Shown here: piece after piece, positions 39,978 to 49,138 of the stretch
Numbering within the stretch: the stretch's first letter is position 1
How the letters are laid out: each line of letters starts with the position of its first letter
Assembly: GCF_037076565.1 (NCBI RefSeq)
Contig: NZ_AP029028.1
Coordinates: 3,410,001-3,474,000 of the forward strand
Source: Herbaspirillum sp. DW155
Lineage (GTDB): Bacteria; Pseudomonadota; Gammaproteobacteria; Burkholderiales; Burkholderiaceae_D
Length of the DNA: 64,000 nucleotides
Reading direction: 5' to 3'
The notes under the pieces: model-generated
The model's input: the letters and a program-made list of their open reading frames with translations, nothing else
Told to the model about the DNA's origin: nothing
Database searches by the model: none
Position numbers and translations under genes: made by a program

Positions 39978-41543
39978 CAGATTGATGACAAAGCCCTGGC
40001 GAGAGCCAAGGCTTTGTTGTTTAATCGGTCATGCTCAAAAAACCGACAGCCGCCCAGCACGAGTTAGAGATGGTGACCATCGAGATGCTCGTGCCCAAGG
40101 ACCACCTGCTGCGCAAGATCGACGCGGCGGTGGATTTCGAGTTCATCCGCGAGAAGGTGGCGCATCTGTATTGCGCCGACAATGGCCGCCCGGCACTGGA
40201 CCCGGTGGTACTCTTCAAGCTCTTGTTCATCGGCTACCTCTTCGGTATCCGCAGCGAGCGCCAGCTCATCCGCGAGGTCCAGGTCAACGTGGCCTATCGC
40301 TGGTTTGCCGGATTCCGTCTGACCGACAAGGTGCCGGACTCCTCCACCTTCTCCCAGAACCGGCGCCGCCGCTTCATTGATACCACCGTCTATCAAGACA
40401 TCTTCGACGAGATCGTGCGCCAGGCCATTGGACGCGGCATGGTCGATGGCCGTGTGCTCTACAGCGACAGCACCCACCTCAAGGCCAACGCCAACAAGAA
40501 CAAGTTCGACTACGTTCAAGTTGCCCAGACACCCTCGGCCTATCTGGCCGAACTGGATGCGGCTGTGGATATCGACCGTGCCGAGCATGGCAAGAAGCCG
40601 CTCAAACGTGACGATGATGATGAGCCGCCCACCAAAGAGATCAAGGTTAGTCGCACCGATCCCGAGAGCGGCTACATGGTGCGCGACGACAAGCCCAAGG
40701 GCTTCTTCTACCTGGATCACCGCACCGTCGATGCCAAGCATTGCATCATTACCGATACCCATGTCACGCCCGCCTCAGTCCATGACAGTCAACCTTATCT
40801 GGCACGCCTGGATCGTCAGCGCCAGACGTTCGGATTTGATGTACAGGCCGTTGGCCTGGATGCTGGCTATTTCACACCGGCCGTCTGCCAGGGACTGGAG
40901 AATCGCGAGATCAGCGGCGTGATGGGCTACCGCACACCCAACCACAAGCCGGGGACATTCTTTAAACGGGCGTATGAGTACGATGCCTACCGTGACGAAT
41001 ACATCTGCCCGCAGGGCCAGTCCTTGCACTACAGCACCACCAATCGGCAGGGGTATCGGGAATACAAATCCAAGCCTGAACAATGCCGGGGCTGCAAGGT
41101 ACGCGAGCAATGCACCAATAGCGCCAATGCGGTCAAGGTGGTGACGCGCCATGTGTGGGAGCGTTCCAAGGAGAAGGTGGATGATCGGCGTCGTACCGAA
41201 TGGGGCAAGCGCATCTATGCCCGACGCAAGGAAACGGTAGAACGCAGCTTCGCCGACGCCAAGCAATTGCACGGACATCGCTATGCCCGCATGCGCGGCT
41301 TGCGCAAGGTCGCCGAGCAGTGCTTGTTGGCGGCGGCGGCCCAGAACATGAAGAAGATTGCCCTGCTGGTGGCGCGCTTGCGCGCGCTTTTACCGGGCTT
41401 GAACGCCTATGCCAGCGTACAAAAGTGGCTACAGAGAAAAATGAGCGCATTGCTTGGCTTCTGCGCCATCGACCATCTGCAAATTACCTGCGCCTGAAAA
41501 ACAAAACCCCGTGTTCGAAAACACGGGGTTCGTCATCAACCTG
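39978..41543 (+). mobile_element. IS1182-like insertion sequence, copy 2 (1566 bp)
   Basis: Same length, ends and orientation as the element at 8741. It has the same 12-bp terminal repeats and is flanked by a 22-bp direct duplication of the acnA terminator hairpin (39956-39977 and 41544-41565). The inner left hairpin (39988-40017) has one mismatch relative to copy 1 (CCCTGGC instead of CCTTGGC). The right inner hairpin is unchanged. The two copies are direct repeats 31.2 kb apart. Confidence 0.93.
40031..41497 (+). CDS. IS1182-like family DDE transposase (copy 2)
   Basis: A 488-residue transposase with the same candidate catalytic residues as copy 1 (D146, D277, E404) and the same cysteine cluster (C326, C352, C355, C361). 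It differs from copy 1 at five positions: 35 (D), 123 (D), 165 (A), 331 (S) and 476 (G). The frame is intact. The silent differences visible along the gene show that the copies have diverged slightly and are not an assembly duplicate. Confidence 0.93.
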   Translation: MLKKPTAAQHELEMVTIEMLVPKDHLLRKIDAAVDFEFIREKVAHLYCADNGRPALDPVVLFKLLFIGYLFGIRSERQLIREVQVNVAYRWFAGFRLTDKVPDSSTFSQNRRRRFIDTTVYQDIFDEIVRQAIGRGMVDGRVLYSDSTHLKANANKNKFDYVQVAQTPSAYLAELDAAVDIDRAEHGKKPLKRDDDDEPPTKEIKVSRTDPESGYMVRDDKPKGFFYLDHRTVDAKHCIITDTHVTPASVHDSQPYLARLDRQRQTFGFDVQAVGLDAGYFTPAVCQGLENREISGVMGYRTPNHKPGTFFKRAYEYDAYRDEYICPQGQSLHYSTTNRQGYREYKSKPEQCRGCKVREQCTNSANAVKVVTRHVWERSKEKVDDRRRTEWGKRIYARRKETVERSFADAKQLHGHRYARMRGLRKVAEQCLLAAAAQNMKKIALLVARLRALLPGLNAYASVQKWLQRKMSALLGFCAIDHLQITCA

Positions 41544-41570
41544 AACGCCGGACATGTCCGGCGTTTTTTA
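41544..41570 (+). terminator. Right copy of the duplicated acnA terminator hairpin
   Basis: The same palindrome as at 39957-39976 followed by T6, so plus-strand transcripts of the IS stop here before the DUF2863 gene at 41668. Confidence 0.8.
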
Positions 41571-41667
41571 TTGCCCCTTGGAGCGGTGCAGCCGCTGCCG
41601 CGGCTGACAGCCCTGTCAAATCAACTACAATAGGCGGTTTCGTTCCCACAGATTACAGATAGCCCAC

Positions 41668-42915
41668 ATGCGTCGTCCTGCAAAACGTTCCTCCTCCAAG
41701 CTTTCTGCCGACAGCCAGCATCTGGTGACTTTTGCGCAAGCCATCGCGCAGGCCTCCAGCCGGCTCGAAGAGCGCGCCTGGCTCAAGCCTCTGGACGCCC
41801 TGCTCAACAAGCTGCTGCGGGCCGGCCAGCAGGGCCTGATCGATGCCGCGCTGGATCACCTTTTCAAAGCCGACCTGGATGCCTATGACATCCTGATCGA
41901 AGCCGTCGAGGCTGGCAGCGAAGCCACCTCGCTGGAACACCAAGGCCAGGACTACGACGTGCAGCTGCTGGTCCTGCCGGTACTGGCGTGGACCCGCTTT
42001 GCCATCGCCTCCGGCCCCATCGGCAGCGAATTGCTCACCGCCATCGGCGCCCATCTGCACGCCCATGTCCTGGCCAAGGATGCACGCCTGGCGCTGGCGC
42101 CGGCCCTGTTCTCCATCGAACAACTGCCGCGCATGCACGCCGATGTCTTCGCCCTGACCCGCCAGATGGGCCAGACCGCCCTGAAGACCGGTCCGGTGCA
42201 GCTGCGCGGCGAACAGCCGCCCACCGCCGCCTTCCTGGCCGATACCCGCTACGTGATCGCGGCCGTGGTGGTCCCGGCTGGCGGCGCCCTCTTCCACTGG
42301 CAGGAAAGCGACCAGCAGAGCCACTTCTCGGCCAGAAAAGCCGCCGCCTTCGAAGCCTGGACCCAACAGGCTACCCCGCTCTTCACCCGCCTCTTGCCCG
42401 GCTGCAGCGTGGAACTGCTGCTGCCGCAAGCGTATTTCTTCGGTTGCCGGGAAGCCGACAAGCGCATCCGCCCGGCCTCCATCCGCGCCGCCGACTACTT
42501 CCTGACCCAGACGCTGGACATCTCCTCCTCCGAGCTGCACGCCAGCATCGGCGGCTTCTCCGAAGACATCAATGGCCAGATCGATGAATACCGCATCGGT
42601 TTTTCCATCGGCGGCGATCCGACCGTGGTCTACGGCACCGTCTGGCCCTTGTACGAACAGGAAAGCGGCGAAGAGCTGCCCATGATGATTCCGGCCGGTG
42701 CCGGCTTGCTGGAAGGCCTGCCGGCCAGTCCGCTGCAGCAGATCCTGACCGTGCTGCGCGAGTGCGGCATCGTGCATATCAAGCATCATGCAGAACGCTT
42801 CACCATGGAGTTCTGCGATGACTGCGGCGCGCCCCTCTTCCCGGACCGCGAGGGTGAACTGGTCCACGCGGAAATGCCCGAAGATACGCCTCCTCCGGTC
42901 GAGCACTTCCACTGA
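41668..42915 (+). CDS. DUF2863 family protein
   Basis: A 415-residue protein whose overall sequence (basic N-terminus MRRPAKRSSS, alpha-helical first 80 residues, then an alternating alpha/beta body with IGGFSEDINGQIDEYRIGF near residue 290 and a cysteine pair FCDDCGAPLFPD near the C-terminus) fits the uncharacterised betaproteobacterial DUF2863 family. The assignment is from memory of the family's character. The C-terminal pair could be half of a zinc site. It stands between acnA (past the IS) and the convergent chemotaxis genes; the shared terminator is at 43030-43063. Confidence 0.65.
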   Translation: MRRPAKRSSSKLSADSQHLVTFAQAIAQASSRLEERAWLKPLDALLNKLLRAGQQGLIDAALDHLFKADLDAYDILIEAVEAGSEATSLEHQGQDYDVQLLVLPVLAWTRFAIASGPIGSELLTAIGAHLHAHVLAKDARLALAPALFSIEQLPRMHADVFALTRQMGQTALKTGPVQLRGEQPPTAAFLADTRYVIAAVVVPAGGALFHWQESDQQSHFSARKAAAFEAWTQQATPLFTRLLPGCSVELLLPQAYFFGCREADKRIRPASIRAADYFLTQTLDISSSELHASIGGFSEDINGQIDEYRIGFSIGGDPTVVYGTVWPLYEQESGEELPMMIPAGAGLLEGLPASPLQQILTVLRECGIVHIKHHAERFTMEFCDDCGAPLFPDREGELVHAEMPEDTPPPVEHFH

Positions 42916-43029
42916 GAAGTGAAGCAATGCGCGGCCTGAAGGGAGGAGCCGCCGGCCGGGCCGCACAAAGCTTCATATGCGCAAAAAGGCGCGCGCCGCC
43001 CGCCCGCAGAGACAAACCCGGCGCCAATA

Positions 43030-43063
43030 AAAAAGGCATCCACCACACGGCGGATGCCTTTTT
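43030..43063. terminator. Bidirectional terminator between DUF2863 gene and cheW
   Basis: Stem AAAAAGGCATCC/GGATGCCTTTTT (43030-43041 and 43052-43063) with a 10-nt loop. The A-run on one side and T-run on the other let it work in both directions between convergent genes. This is a further symmetrical terminator of the type the IS element targets, but here it is intact. Confidence 0.85.
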
Positions 43064-43182
43064 CTCTTCTGTATCGGGCTATCCTGCCCGCTTTTCCAGC
43101 GCGACCGGATGGCCCATGAACGCCAGATCCGGATGCGTCTCCTCCGGATTGCTCGCAGTCCTGCCTGAAGAGCCTCAGTGGC

Positions 43183-43689
43183 TCAGGCGGCCAGCTTTTC
43201 GATCAGGCCCATTTCGGCGCTGGACATCAGCTTGTCGATATCCACCAGGATCAGCATGCGCTGTTCCAGGGTACCCAGACCGATCAGGTAGTCGGAATCG
43301 AAGGTGGTCCCCATCTCCGGAGCCGGCTTGATCTGTTCCTGGGTCAGGGTGATCACGTCGGAAACGCTGTCGACCACCATGCCCACGACGCGACCGCCGA
43401 TGTTGAGGATGATGACCACGGTGAACTGGTCATAGGTCGGCTCGCCCAGCTGGAACTTGATGCGCATGTCCACGATGGGGACGATGATGCCGCGCAGGTT
43501 CACCACACCCTTGATGAAGTCAGGCGAATTGGCGATACGGGTGACGGCTTCGTAGCCGCGGATTTCTTGCACCTTCAGAATATCGATGCCGTATTCTTCC
43601 TTACCCAGGGTGAAGGCAAGAAATTCGTTTCCGTTGCTGTCGGTCTTTTCGCCGAAGCCGGAAAGATTCTTGGTTGCATTGTCAGACAT
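43183..43689 (-). CDS. cheW: Chemotaxis coupling protein CheW
   Basis: Scaffold linking chemoreceptors to CheA. The 168-residue protein has a short N-terminal extension (about residues 1-22) and the CheW SH3-like double domain with the family [13 protein letters not shown] motif and [15 protein letters not shown] precedes the ATG. It is the last gene of motA-motB-cheZ-like-cheY-cheA-cheW and follows cheA by 18 bp. Confidence 0.95.
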   Translation of the reverse strand: MSDNATKNLSGFGEKTDSNGNEFLAFTLGKEEYGIDILKVQEIRGYEAVTRIANSPDFIKGVVNLRGIIVPIVDMRIKFQLGEPTYDQFTVVIILNIGGRVVGMVVDSVSDVITLTQEQIKPAPEMGTTFDSDYLIGLGTLEQRMLILVDIDKLMSSAEMGLIEKLAA

Positions 43690-43707
43690 GTTGAGGCCCT
43701 TTAAAAA

Positions 43708-45894
43708 TCAGGAAAATACAGATTCGTCATTCAATTGGCGGCTGGATCGCAGCAAGGCTGCCACATCGACAATCAGGGCGACGCCGCCGTCGCCCAGAAT
43801 GGTAGCACCGGAAATGCCGGCGACCTTCCGGTAATTGGATTCCAGATTCTTGACAACGATCTGTTGTTGTCCAATCAGGTCATCCACGAAAAGTGCCGCT
43901 TTTTTCCCATCTGACTCCAGAATCACCACCAATCCTTGCGAGGGATCGGTAAATGAAGGTTCGATGTTGAAAATATGGTAAAGCGGAATCAGCGGCAGAT
44001 ATTCGCCGCGAACGCGCAGCACCTGGCCCTGACCGGAGATTTCCTTGATATCTTGCGACAAAGGCTGCAAAGATTCAACCACATATCCTAGCGGCAATAT
44101 GTAAACTTCTTCACCTATCCGGATCGACATGCCATCCAGGATCGCCAGGGTCAGCGGCAGCGAGATCGAAATCGTGGTGCCAAAGCCCTTGCTGGAGCGG
44201 ATATCCACCGCGCCGCCCATGGCCAGGATGTTGCGTTTGACCACATCCATGCCCACGCCACGGCCCGAGACATCGGTGACCTGCTCGGCGGTGGAGAAGC
44301 CGGGCTCGAAAATCAGTTGCCAGACTTCGGCGTCGGAGAGGCTGTCGGTCACCGGCATGCCTTGCTGCTTGGCCTTGGCCAGGATCTTTTCGCGGTTCAG
44401 GCCGCCACCGTCGTCGGTGACCTCGATGATGATGTTGCCGCCCTGGTGCTCGGCCGACAGCGACAGCACGCCGGCTTCGCCCTTGCCGGCGGCACGCCGG
44501 GCTTCGGGCAGTTCGATACCGTGGTCGATGCTGTTGCGCACCAGGTGGGTAAGCGGATCGACGATGCGCTCGATCAGGCCCTTGTCCAACTCGGTGGCCG
44601 CGCCGTGGGTGACGAACTCGACCTGCTTGCCCAGCTTGTGCGCCAGATCGCGCACCATGCGCGGGAAGCGCGAGAAGACGTAATCCATCGGCATCATCCG
44701 GATCGACATCACCGACTCCTGCAGATCCCGGGTATTGCGGCTCAACTGGCTCACGCTGTTGAGCAGGTGTTCATGGTGCATGGGGTCGAGCTTGCCGACG
44801 CGCTGCTCGATCATGGCCTGGGTGATGACCAGTTCACCGACCAGGTTGATGAGCTGGTCGACCTTCTCGATGCTGACCCGGATCGAGGACGATTCCGGAC
44901 CGCTGCCGCCCTTGGCAGCCTTCTTTTCGCCGCCGTGATCGCCATGCAGATGGCCGTCGTCATGATGGCCGTTGCCATTGCCATTGCCACTGCCATTACC
45001 ACCGCCATGAGCGGCAGCCTGCGCCTCACCCTCGCTCTTCCTGGCACTGATGTCCAGCGGCACGAAGGGGGCGAAGAAGCCGTAGCCCTGCTCGCGCTCC
45101 TTGTCTTCGATGGCGGTATGGTTGTCGAAGAAACCGTAACCCTGGGTGCGCTCGCGCTCTTCCTGGGTGACGAAATTGTCGAAGAAGCCGTAGCCGCGTT
45201 CTTCCTCGCTGCCCGGAGCCGGATCGACCGCTTGCGAAACCTTCAGGTCGGCGACATCGACGATGAAGGCACAGATGGCGACGACATCATCAATCGGCTC
45301 GGCCGTATCGAGGATGAAAATCCACTTCCCTTCGGGCGACCTGGACTTCTCCAGCTTGCCCAGCATGGCCAGTTCCTCGGCCAGGGCTTCGGCATCCTTG
45401 TCGCTGATCTCCGGCATGTCCAGCCGGTAGCGGCGCTGACCATCCGGTCCGACCACCGCAGCGGCCGGGGCAGCCGCCTCGGCCTTGGGCGCAGCCGCCG
45501 AACTCTTGCCCTGCGACAGGGCCTCCAGCAGCATGCGCACATCACCCACGGCGTCCTGGTCCACCTCGGCGCCGTGCTTGTGCCCGTCCAGCATGGACTT
45601 GAGCACATCCTTGGCGGCCAGGAAGGCATCCACGTGTTCCGAGGTCAGCTTCATCTGGCCCTGGCGGATACGATCCAGCAGCGACTCCAGGACGTGGGTG
45701 ACCTCAGCAATATCGGTCAGGCCGAAGGTGGACGAACCACCCTTGATCGAATGCGCGGCGCGAAACACCGCATTGAGGTCTTCCGGATCGGGAGACGCCA
45801 CATTGACGGCCAACAACAGCTTTTCCATTTCCGCGAGCCCTTCCTCGGCCTCGTCGAAAAAGACCTGGAAAAACTGGCTCATATCAATGCTCAT
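43708..45894 (-). CDS. cheA: Chemotaxis histidine kinase CheA with repeated GYGFF linker
   Basis: Histidine kinase that phosphorylates CheY. The 728-residue protein has P1 with the phospho-accepting H48 in RAAHSIKGG, a P2-like CheY-binding domain (about 155-222), a repeat-rich linker, P3 dimerisation (about 335-400), the P4 ATPase with N-box HLVRNSIDHGIE, and the P5 CheW-like domain (about 570-705). The linker carries the motif GYGFF at residues 234, 252 and 270, exactly 18 apart, and then a Gly/Asn/His-rich stretch (about 297-322). It lies between cheY and cheW. Confidence 0.97.
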   Translation of the reverse strand: MSIDMSQFFQVFFDEAEEGLAEMEKLLLAVNVASPDPEDLNAVFRAAHSIKGGSSTFGLTDIAEVTHVLESLLDRIRQGQMKLTSEHVDAFLAAKDVLKSMLDGHKHGAEVDQDAVGDVRMLLEALSQGKSSAAAPKAEAAAPAAAVVGPDGQRRYRLDMPEISDKDAEALAEELAMLGKLEKSRSPEGKWIFILDTAEPIDDVVAICAFIVDVADLKVSQAVDPAPGSEEERGYGFFDNFVTQEERERTQGYGFFDNHTAIEDKEREQGYGFFAPFVPLDISARKSEGEAQAAAHGGGNGSGNGNGNGHHDDGHLHGDHGGEKKAAKGGSGPESSSIRVSIEKVDQLINLVGELVITQAMIEQRVGKLDPMHHEHLLNSVSQLSRNTRDLQESVMSIRMMPMDYVFSRFPRMVRDLAHKLGKQVEFVTHGAATELDKGLIERIVDPLTHLVRNSIDHGIELPEARRAAGKGEAGVLSLSAEHQGGNIIIEVTDDGGGLNREKILAKAKQQGMPVTDSLSDAEVWQLIFEPGFSTAEQVTDVSGRGVGMDVVKRNILAMGGAVDIRSSKGFGTTISISLPLTLAILDGMSIRIGEEVYILPLGYVVESLQPLSQDIKEISGQGQVLRVRGEYLPLIPLYHIFNIEPSFTDPSQGLVVILESDGKKAALFVDDLIGQQQIVVKNLESNYRKVAGISGATILGDGGVALIVDVAALLRSSRQLNDESVFS

Positions 45895-45946
45895 GCCTGG
45901 GCTCCATGCTGGATGCTGTACGTGTCTTTTTATTATTACGGCAAGG

Positions 45947-46312
45947 TCAGCCGATTACCTTGCGCACCACCTCGGTCAGGCGCTGCGGATCAAACGGCTT
46001 GACCAGCCAGCCATTGGCACCGGCGGCCTTGCCCTTGGCCTTCATCTCGTCGCTGAACTCGGTGGTCAGCATCAGGATGGGCACGCGGGCGTAGCTGCTC
46101 AGTTCGCGCAGGGAGCGGATCAGGGTCAGGCCGTCCATGCGCGGCATGTTCTGATCGGTCAGCACCAGGTCGAAGGTATGCGTCTTGGCCTTTTCCAGCG
46201 CGTCCACCCCATCGACCGCCTCGGTCACGTTGTAACCTGCAGCTTTCAGACTGAATACCACCATCTGACGCAGTGACCCGGAATCATCTACTGCGAGAAT
46301 CGTTTTGGACAT
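45947..46312 (-). CDS. cheY: Chemotaxis response regulator CheY
   Basis: Single-domain response regulator of 121 residues. It has the acidic pair in AVDDS, the phosphorylation aspartate in LVLTDQNMPRMDG (about residue 52), the T/S in MLTTE and the conserved lysine in LVKPF. It should bind the flagellar switch when phosphorylated by CheA. The ATG at 46310-46312 follows GGGAG. It lies between the CheZ-like gene and cheA. Tail-less single-domain regulators of this kind may also serve other outputs; the context argues for chemotaxis. Confidence 0.92.
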   Translation of the reverse strand: MSKTILAVDDSGSLRQMVVFSLKAAGYNVTEAVDGVDALEKAKTHTFDLVLTDQNMPRMDGLTLIRSLRELSSYARVPILMLTTEFSDEMKAKGKAAGANGWLVKPFDPQRLTEVVRKVIG

Positions 46313-46440
46313 CGTTACTCCCTGTTTCTTCAATAAGGCTCATGCGCGTATGCATTATGCCGCACCATTGGTATCCGACCTAACGCCCAGTCTGACCGGA
46401 ATGACCTAGTTCAATCTTGTACCACTCTGCCCGCCACCGC

Positions 46441-46995
46441 CTAGAACAACTCGATATCGCCGCTTTCCATGCGGGTCTGGCGCACCGCCTTCCACAGACC
46501 CGAATCGAGCACCGTCAGGCGTTCTTCCATGGCCTGCACGGTACTGGCCAGCAGTTCCTTCAACTCTTCATCGGTCTGCCCCTGCTCGGGCACGATCTCG
46601 AAGCTGTTGGCACTCAGCACCCCCAGCGCTTCGCGCAGGCCGATCACGCGGCGCACGATACGCTCCAGCAACTGGCTAGTCATGTCCTGGAACTGCAGGC
46701 CGGTCACGGCCGCATTGACGTGGTGACTGACTTCCCCCTGCGTGGACTTGAGCTGCTCGATGCTGTCGCTGTCGAACTGGCCTGTGCCATTCATCAGGCT
46801 TTCCAGAATGGTCTGCTGCATCTGTACCGAACGATGCAGCTCCATGAAGCTGTTACCCAGCTTGCCAATGGCTTCCCCCAACAGGATGTTGGTCTGGACC
46901 AGGTCCGACTCCACTTCCGTCAATTGGCGGCTGCCGCCGCTGGCAGTATCGAGCAACAAGCGCTTGAGCTCCTGCAGCATGGTCTTGGTCGGCAT
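46441..46995 (-). CDS. CheZ-like chemotaxis protein, candidate CheY-P phosphatase
   Basis: A 184-residue alpha-helical protein, not a clear match to classic CheZ at first sight. Its core contains LQFQDMTSQLLERIV, in which D104 and Q108 stand four residues apart. E. coli CheZ has FQDLTGQ with catalytic D143 and Q147 at the same spacing. The C-terminus ends in SGDIELF, an acidic, hydrophobic tail comparable to the CheY-binding tail of CheZ. Helices before and after the motif suit a four-helix bundle. It lies between motB and cheY. I start it at ATG 46993-46995; the frame extends to 47073 without support. Confidence 0.65.
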   Translation of the reverse strand: MPTKTMLQELKRLLLDTASGGSRQLTEVESDLVQTNILLGEAIGKLGNSFMELHRSVQMQQTILESLMNGTGQFDSDSIEQLKSTQGEVSHHVNAAVTGLQFQDMTSQLLERIVRRVIGLREALGVLSANSFEIVPEQGQTDEELKELLASTVQAMEERLTVLDSGLWKAVRQTRMESGDIELF

Positions 46996-47080
46996 ATCCG
47001 GCTCTCTTCCCCTGTTCAATTGGAACACTTCTGCTTCATTGACACGCCCCGCGCAACTGCGCAGGTCGCCCACCCCTCTA

Positions 47081-48019
47081 TCAATTCTTGGCCGGCGTAC
47101 TCAGCCCCTGCTGCACATCTTCATCGGTGGCGTCGGTGGGCACATTGAGCGAGCCACTATCCTTTTCCACCAGTTCTTCGGCCTTCTTGTTCATGACGAT
47201 GATGCTGATGCGGCGGTTGATCGGGTTGAACGGATCTTCCTTGTCCAGCAACACCGCCGAGGACAAGCCCACCACGCGCAGCACCTTTGATTCATCCATG
47301 CCGCCGGTAATCAGTTCGCGCCGCGACGCATTGGCGCGGTCGGCCGACAGTTCCCAGTTGCTGTAACCCTTCTCACCCCGCGAATACGGCGTCGCATCGG
47401 TGTGGCCCGACAGGCTGATCTTGTTGGGCACATCGTTGAGGGTGCGTCCGATCTCATGCAGGATTTCCTTGGTATAGGGCTGCAACTGGGCACTGGCCAG
47501 GGCAAACATGGGACGGTTCTTCTCGTCCACGATCTGGATGCGCAGGCCTTCCGAGGTGATGTCGATCAACAGCTGGTTCTTGAACTGCTTGAGCGTCGGA
47601 TTGGAATCGATGGCCTTTTCGATGCGCGCCTTCAACTCTTCCAGCCGGCTGCGTTCGGCCCGCTCCAGCTCCTGCTGCGCCTGCTTCAAACTCTGCTTGC
47701 GCGCCGTGATATCGGTTTCGCCCTTGCGCAACTGGCCATCCTGGCGGGTCAGGTCCTTGCCGCCCCCGGGCAGCACCGTGTTGGCGTCGCCACTGCCGGA
47801 ACCGCCGGCCATGGCCACCTTCAGCGGCGTCTTGAAGTATTCGGCGATACCGTTCAGATCACCCTTGGCCGTAGAACCCAGCAGCCACATCAGCAGGAAG
47901 AACGCCATCATCGCAGTCACGAAGTCGGCGTACGCGATCTTCCAGGCGCCACCGTGGTGACCCCCGCCGCCCTTCTTGATCCGCTTTACGATAATGGGAC
48001 GTAGCCCTTCGTCGGCCAT
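47081..48019 (-). CDS. motB: Flagellar motor protein MotB
   Basis: Stator subunit that anchors to peptidoglycan and carries the proton pathway. The 312-residue protein has a basic N-terminus, one membrane helix after AYAD with the proton-binding D32, a plug/linker region and an OmpA-like peptidoglycan-binding domain (about residues 165-290, LSGHTDATPY). The Asp and context indicate a proton-driven MotAB stator. It starts 58 bp after motA. Confidence 0.95.
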   Translation of the reverse strand: MADEGLRPIIVKRIKKGGGGHHGGAWKIAYADFVTAMMAFFLLMWLLGSTAKGDLNGIAEYFKTPLKVAMAGGSGSGDANTVLPGGGKDLTRQDGQLRKGETDITARKQSLKQAQQELERAERSRLEELKARIEKAIDSNPTLKQFKNQLLIDITSEGLRIQIVDEKNRPMFALASAQLQPYTKEILHEIGRTLNDVPNKISLSGHTDATPYSRGEKGYSNWELSADRANASRRELITGGMDESKVLRVVGLSSAVLLDKEDPFNPINRRISIIVMNKKAEELVEKDSGSLNVPTDATDEDVQQGLSTPAKN

Positions 48020-48077
48020 GCCTGTGCTCCTGCTTCAATACTGCTGTCTGTGTGAATCGCGCTGCATCCTGTACCGC

Positions 48078-48938
48078 TTACTTGCTCTTGGCCTGCTTGA
48101 CGTGCTCTTCCAGCTCGAGGAAGGTCGGACGTTCGGTCGAGAACAGGACCTTGCGGCCGAATTCGATCGACAGCGCCGGTGCGTAGCCATTGAGGCTCGC
48201 CAGCAGCGTCACCTTCACGCACTGGTAGATCTTGGTCGATTCGTGCAGCTTCTGTTCCAGCAAGCTGGAGAGCGGCCCCACAAAACCGTAGGCCAGCAGA
48301 ATACCGAGGAAGGTACCGACCAGCGCGTGCGCGATCAGCATGCCCAGCTCGGAAGGCGGAATCCCCACCGATTCCATCGTGTGCACCACCCCCATCACCG
48401 CCGCCACGATACCGAAGGCCGGCATGCCGTCGCCCAGCTTGGCGATGCAGTGCACCGGAATCTCGCCCTCGTGGTGATGGGTCTCGATTTCGTTGTCCAT
48501 CAGGTTTTCGATCTGGAAGGCATCCATGTTGCCCGACACCATCAGACGCAGGTAGTCGGTCATGAACTCGATCAGGTGATGGTCCGCCAGCACACCAGGG
48601 TACTTGCTGAAGATGGGGCTGCTCTCCGGCTCTTCGATGTCGCCTTCAATCGACATCAAACCCTCTTTACGAGACTTCGTAAGGATTTCGAACAGCAGCG
48701 CCATCAGCTCCATGTACAGCGCCTTGGTATAGGTGCTGCCCTTGAAGACGGTGGGCAAGGCTTTCAGGGTGGCCTTGATGGCCTTGTTGTTGTTACCGAC
48801 CAGGAATGCGCCCCCGGCGGCACCACCGATCATGAGCAGTTCGATAGGCTGGAACAGCGCCCCGAGGTGCCCCCCCGCCATGGCAAAGCCGCCAAAGACG
48901 GACGCCATGACCACGATATATCCAATGATGACTAACAA
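48078..48938 (-). CDS. motA: Flagellar motor protein MotA
   Basis: Stator subunit with four membrane helices and a cytoplasmic loop. The 286-residue protein begins MLVIIGYIVVMASVFGGFAMAGGH and contains the loop motif SRKEGLMSIEGDIEEPESSPIF plus the proline-containing PAFGIVAAVMGVVHTM segment in the third helix. Length and motifs are those of the E. coli-type MotA. It heads the mot-che series. A non-coding gap of 200 bp upstream (48939-49138) separates it from the methyltransferase gene. Confidence 0.95.
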   Translation of the reverse strand: MLVIIGYIVVMASVFGGFAMAGGHLGALFQPIELLMIGGAAGGAFLVGNNNKAIKATLKALPTVFKGSTYTKALYMELMALLFEILTKSRKEGLMSIEGDIEEPESSPIFSKYPGVLADHHLIEFMTDYLRLMVSGNMDAFQIENLMDNEIETHHHEGEIPVHCIAKLGDGMPAFGIVAAVMGVVHTMESVGIPPSELGMLIAHALVGTFLGILLAYGFVGPLSSLLEQKLHESTKIYQCVKVTLLASLNGYAPALSIEFGRKVLFSTERPTFLELEEHVKQAKSK

Positions 48939-49138
48939 GTGCCTACTCCCGTCCCTGTGGCGTTGAGTGTATTTTCACGTTCATCAGATTACAGGTATTC
49001 CAGTCGAGCAAATGGGGGAATACATATCCGAAAAACGCCCTTCCTTTTCGATTTACGGCTGAATTCACGCAAACTTGATACGTCACGTCTCGCCGCCCCT
49101 CTACAAGGCAATTTCACCTCTCGCCCTTTACAACTTCT

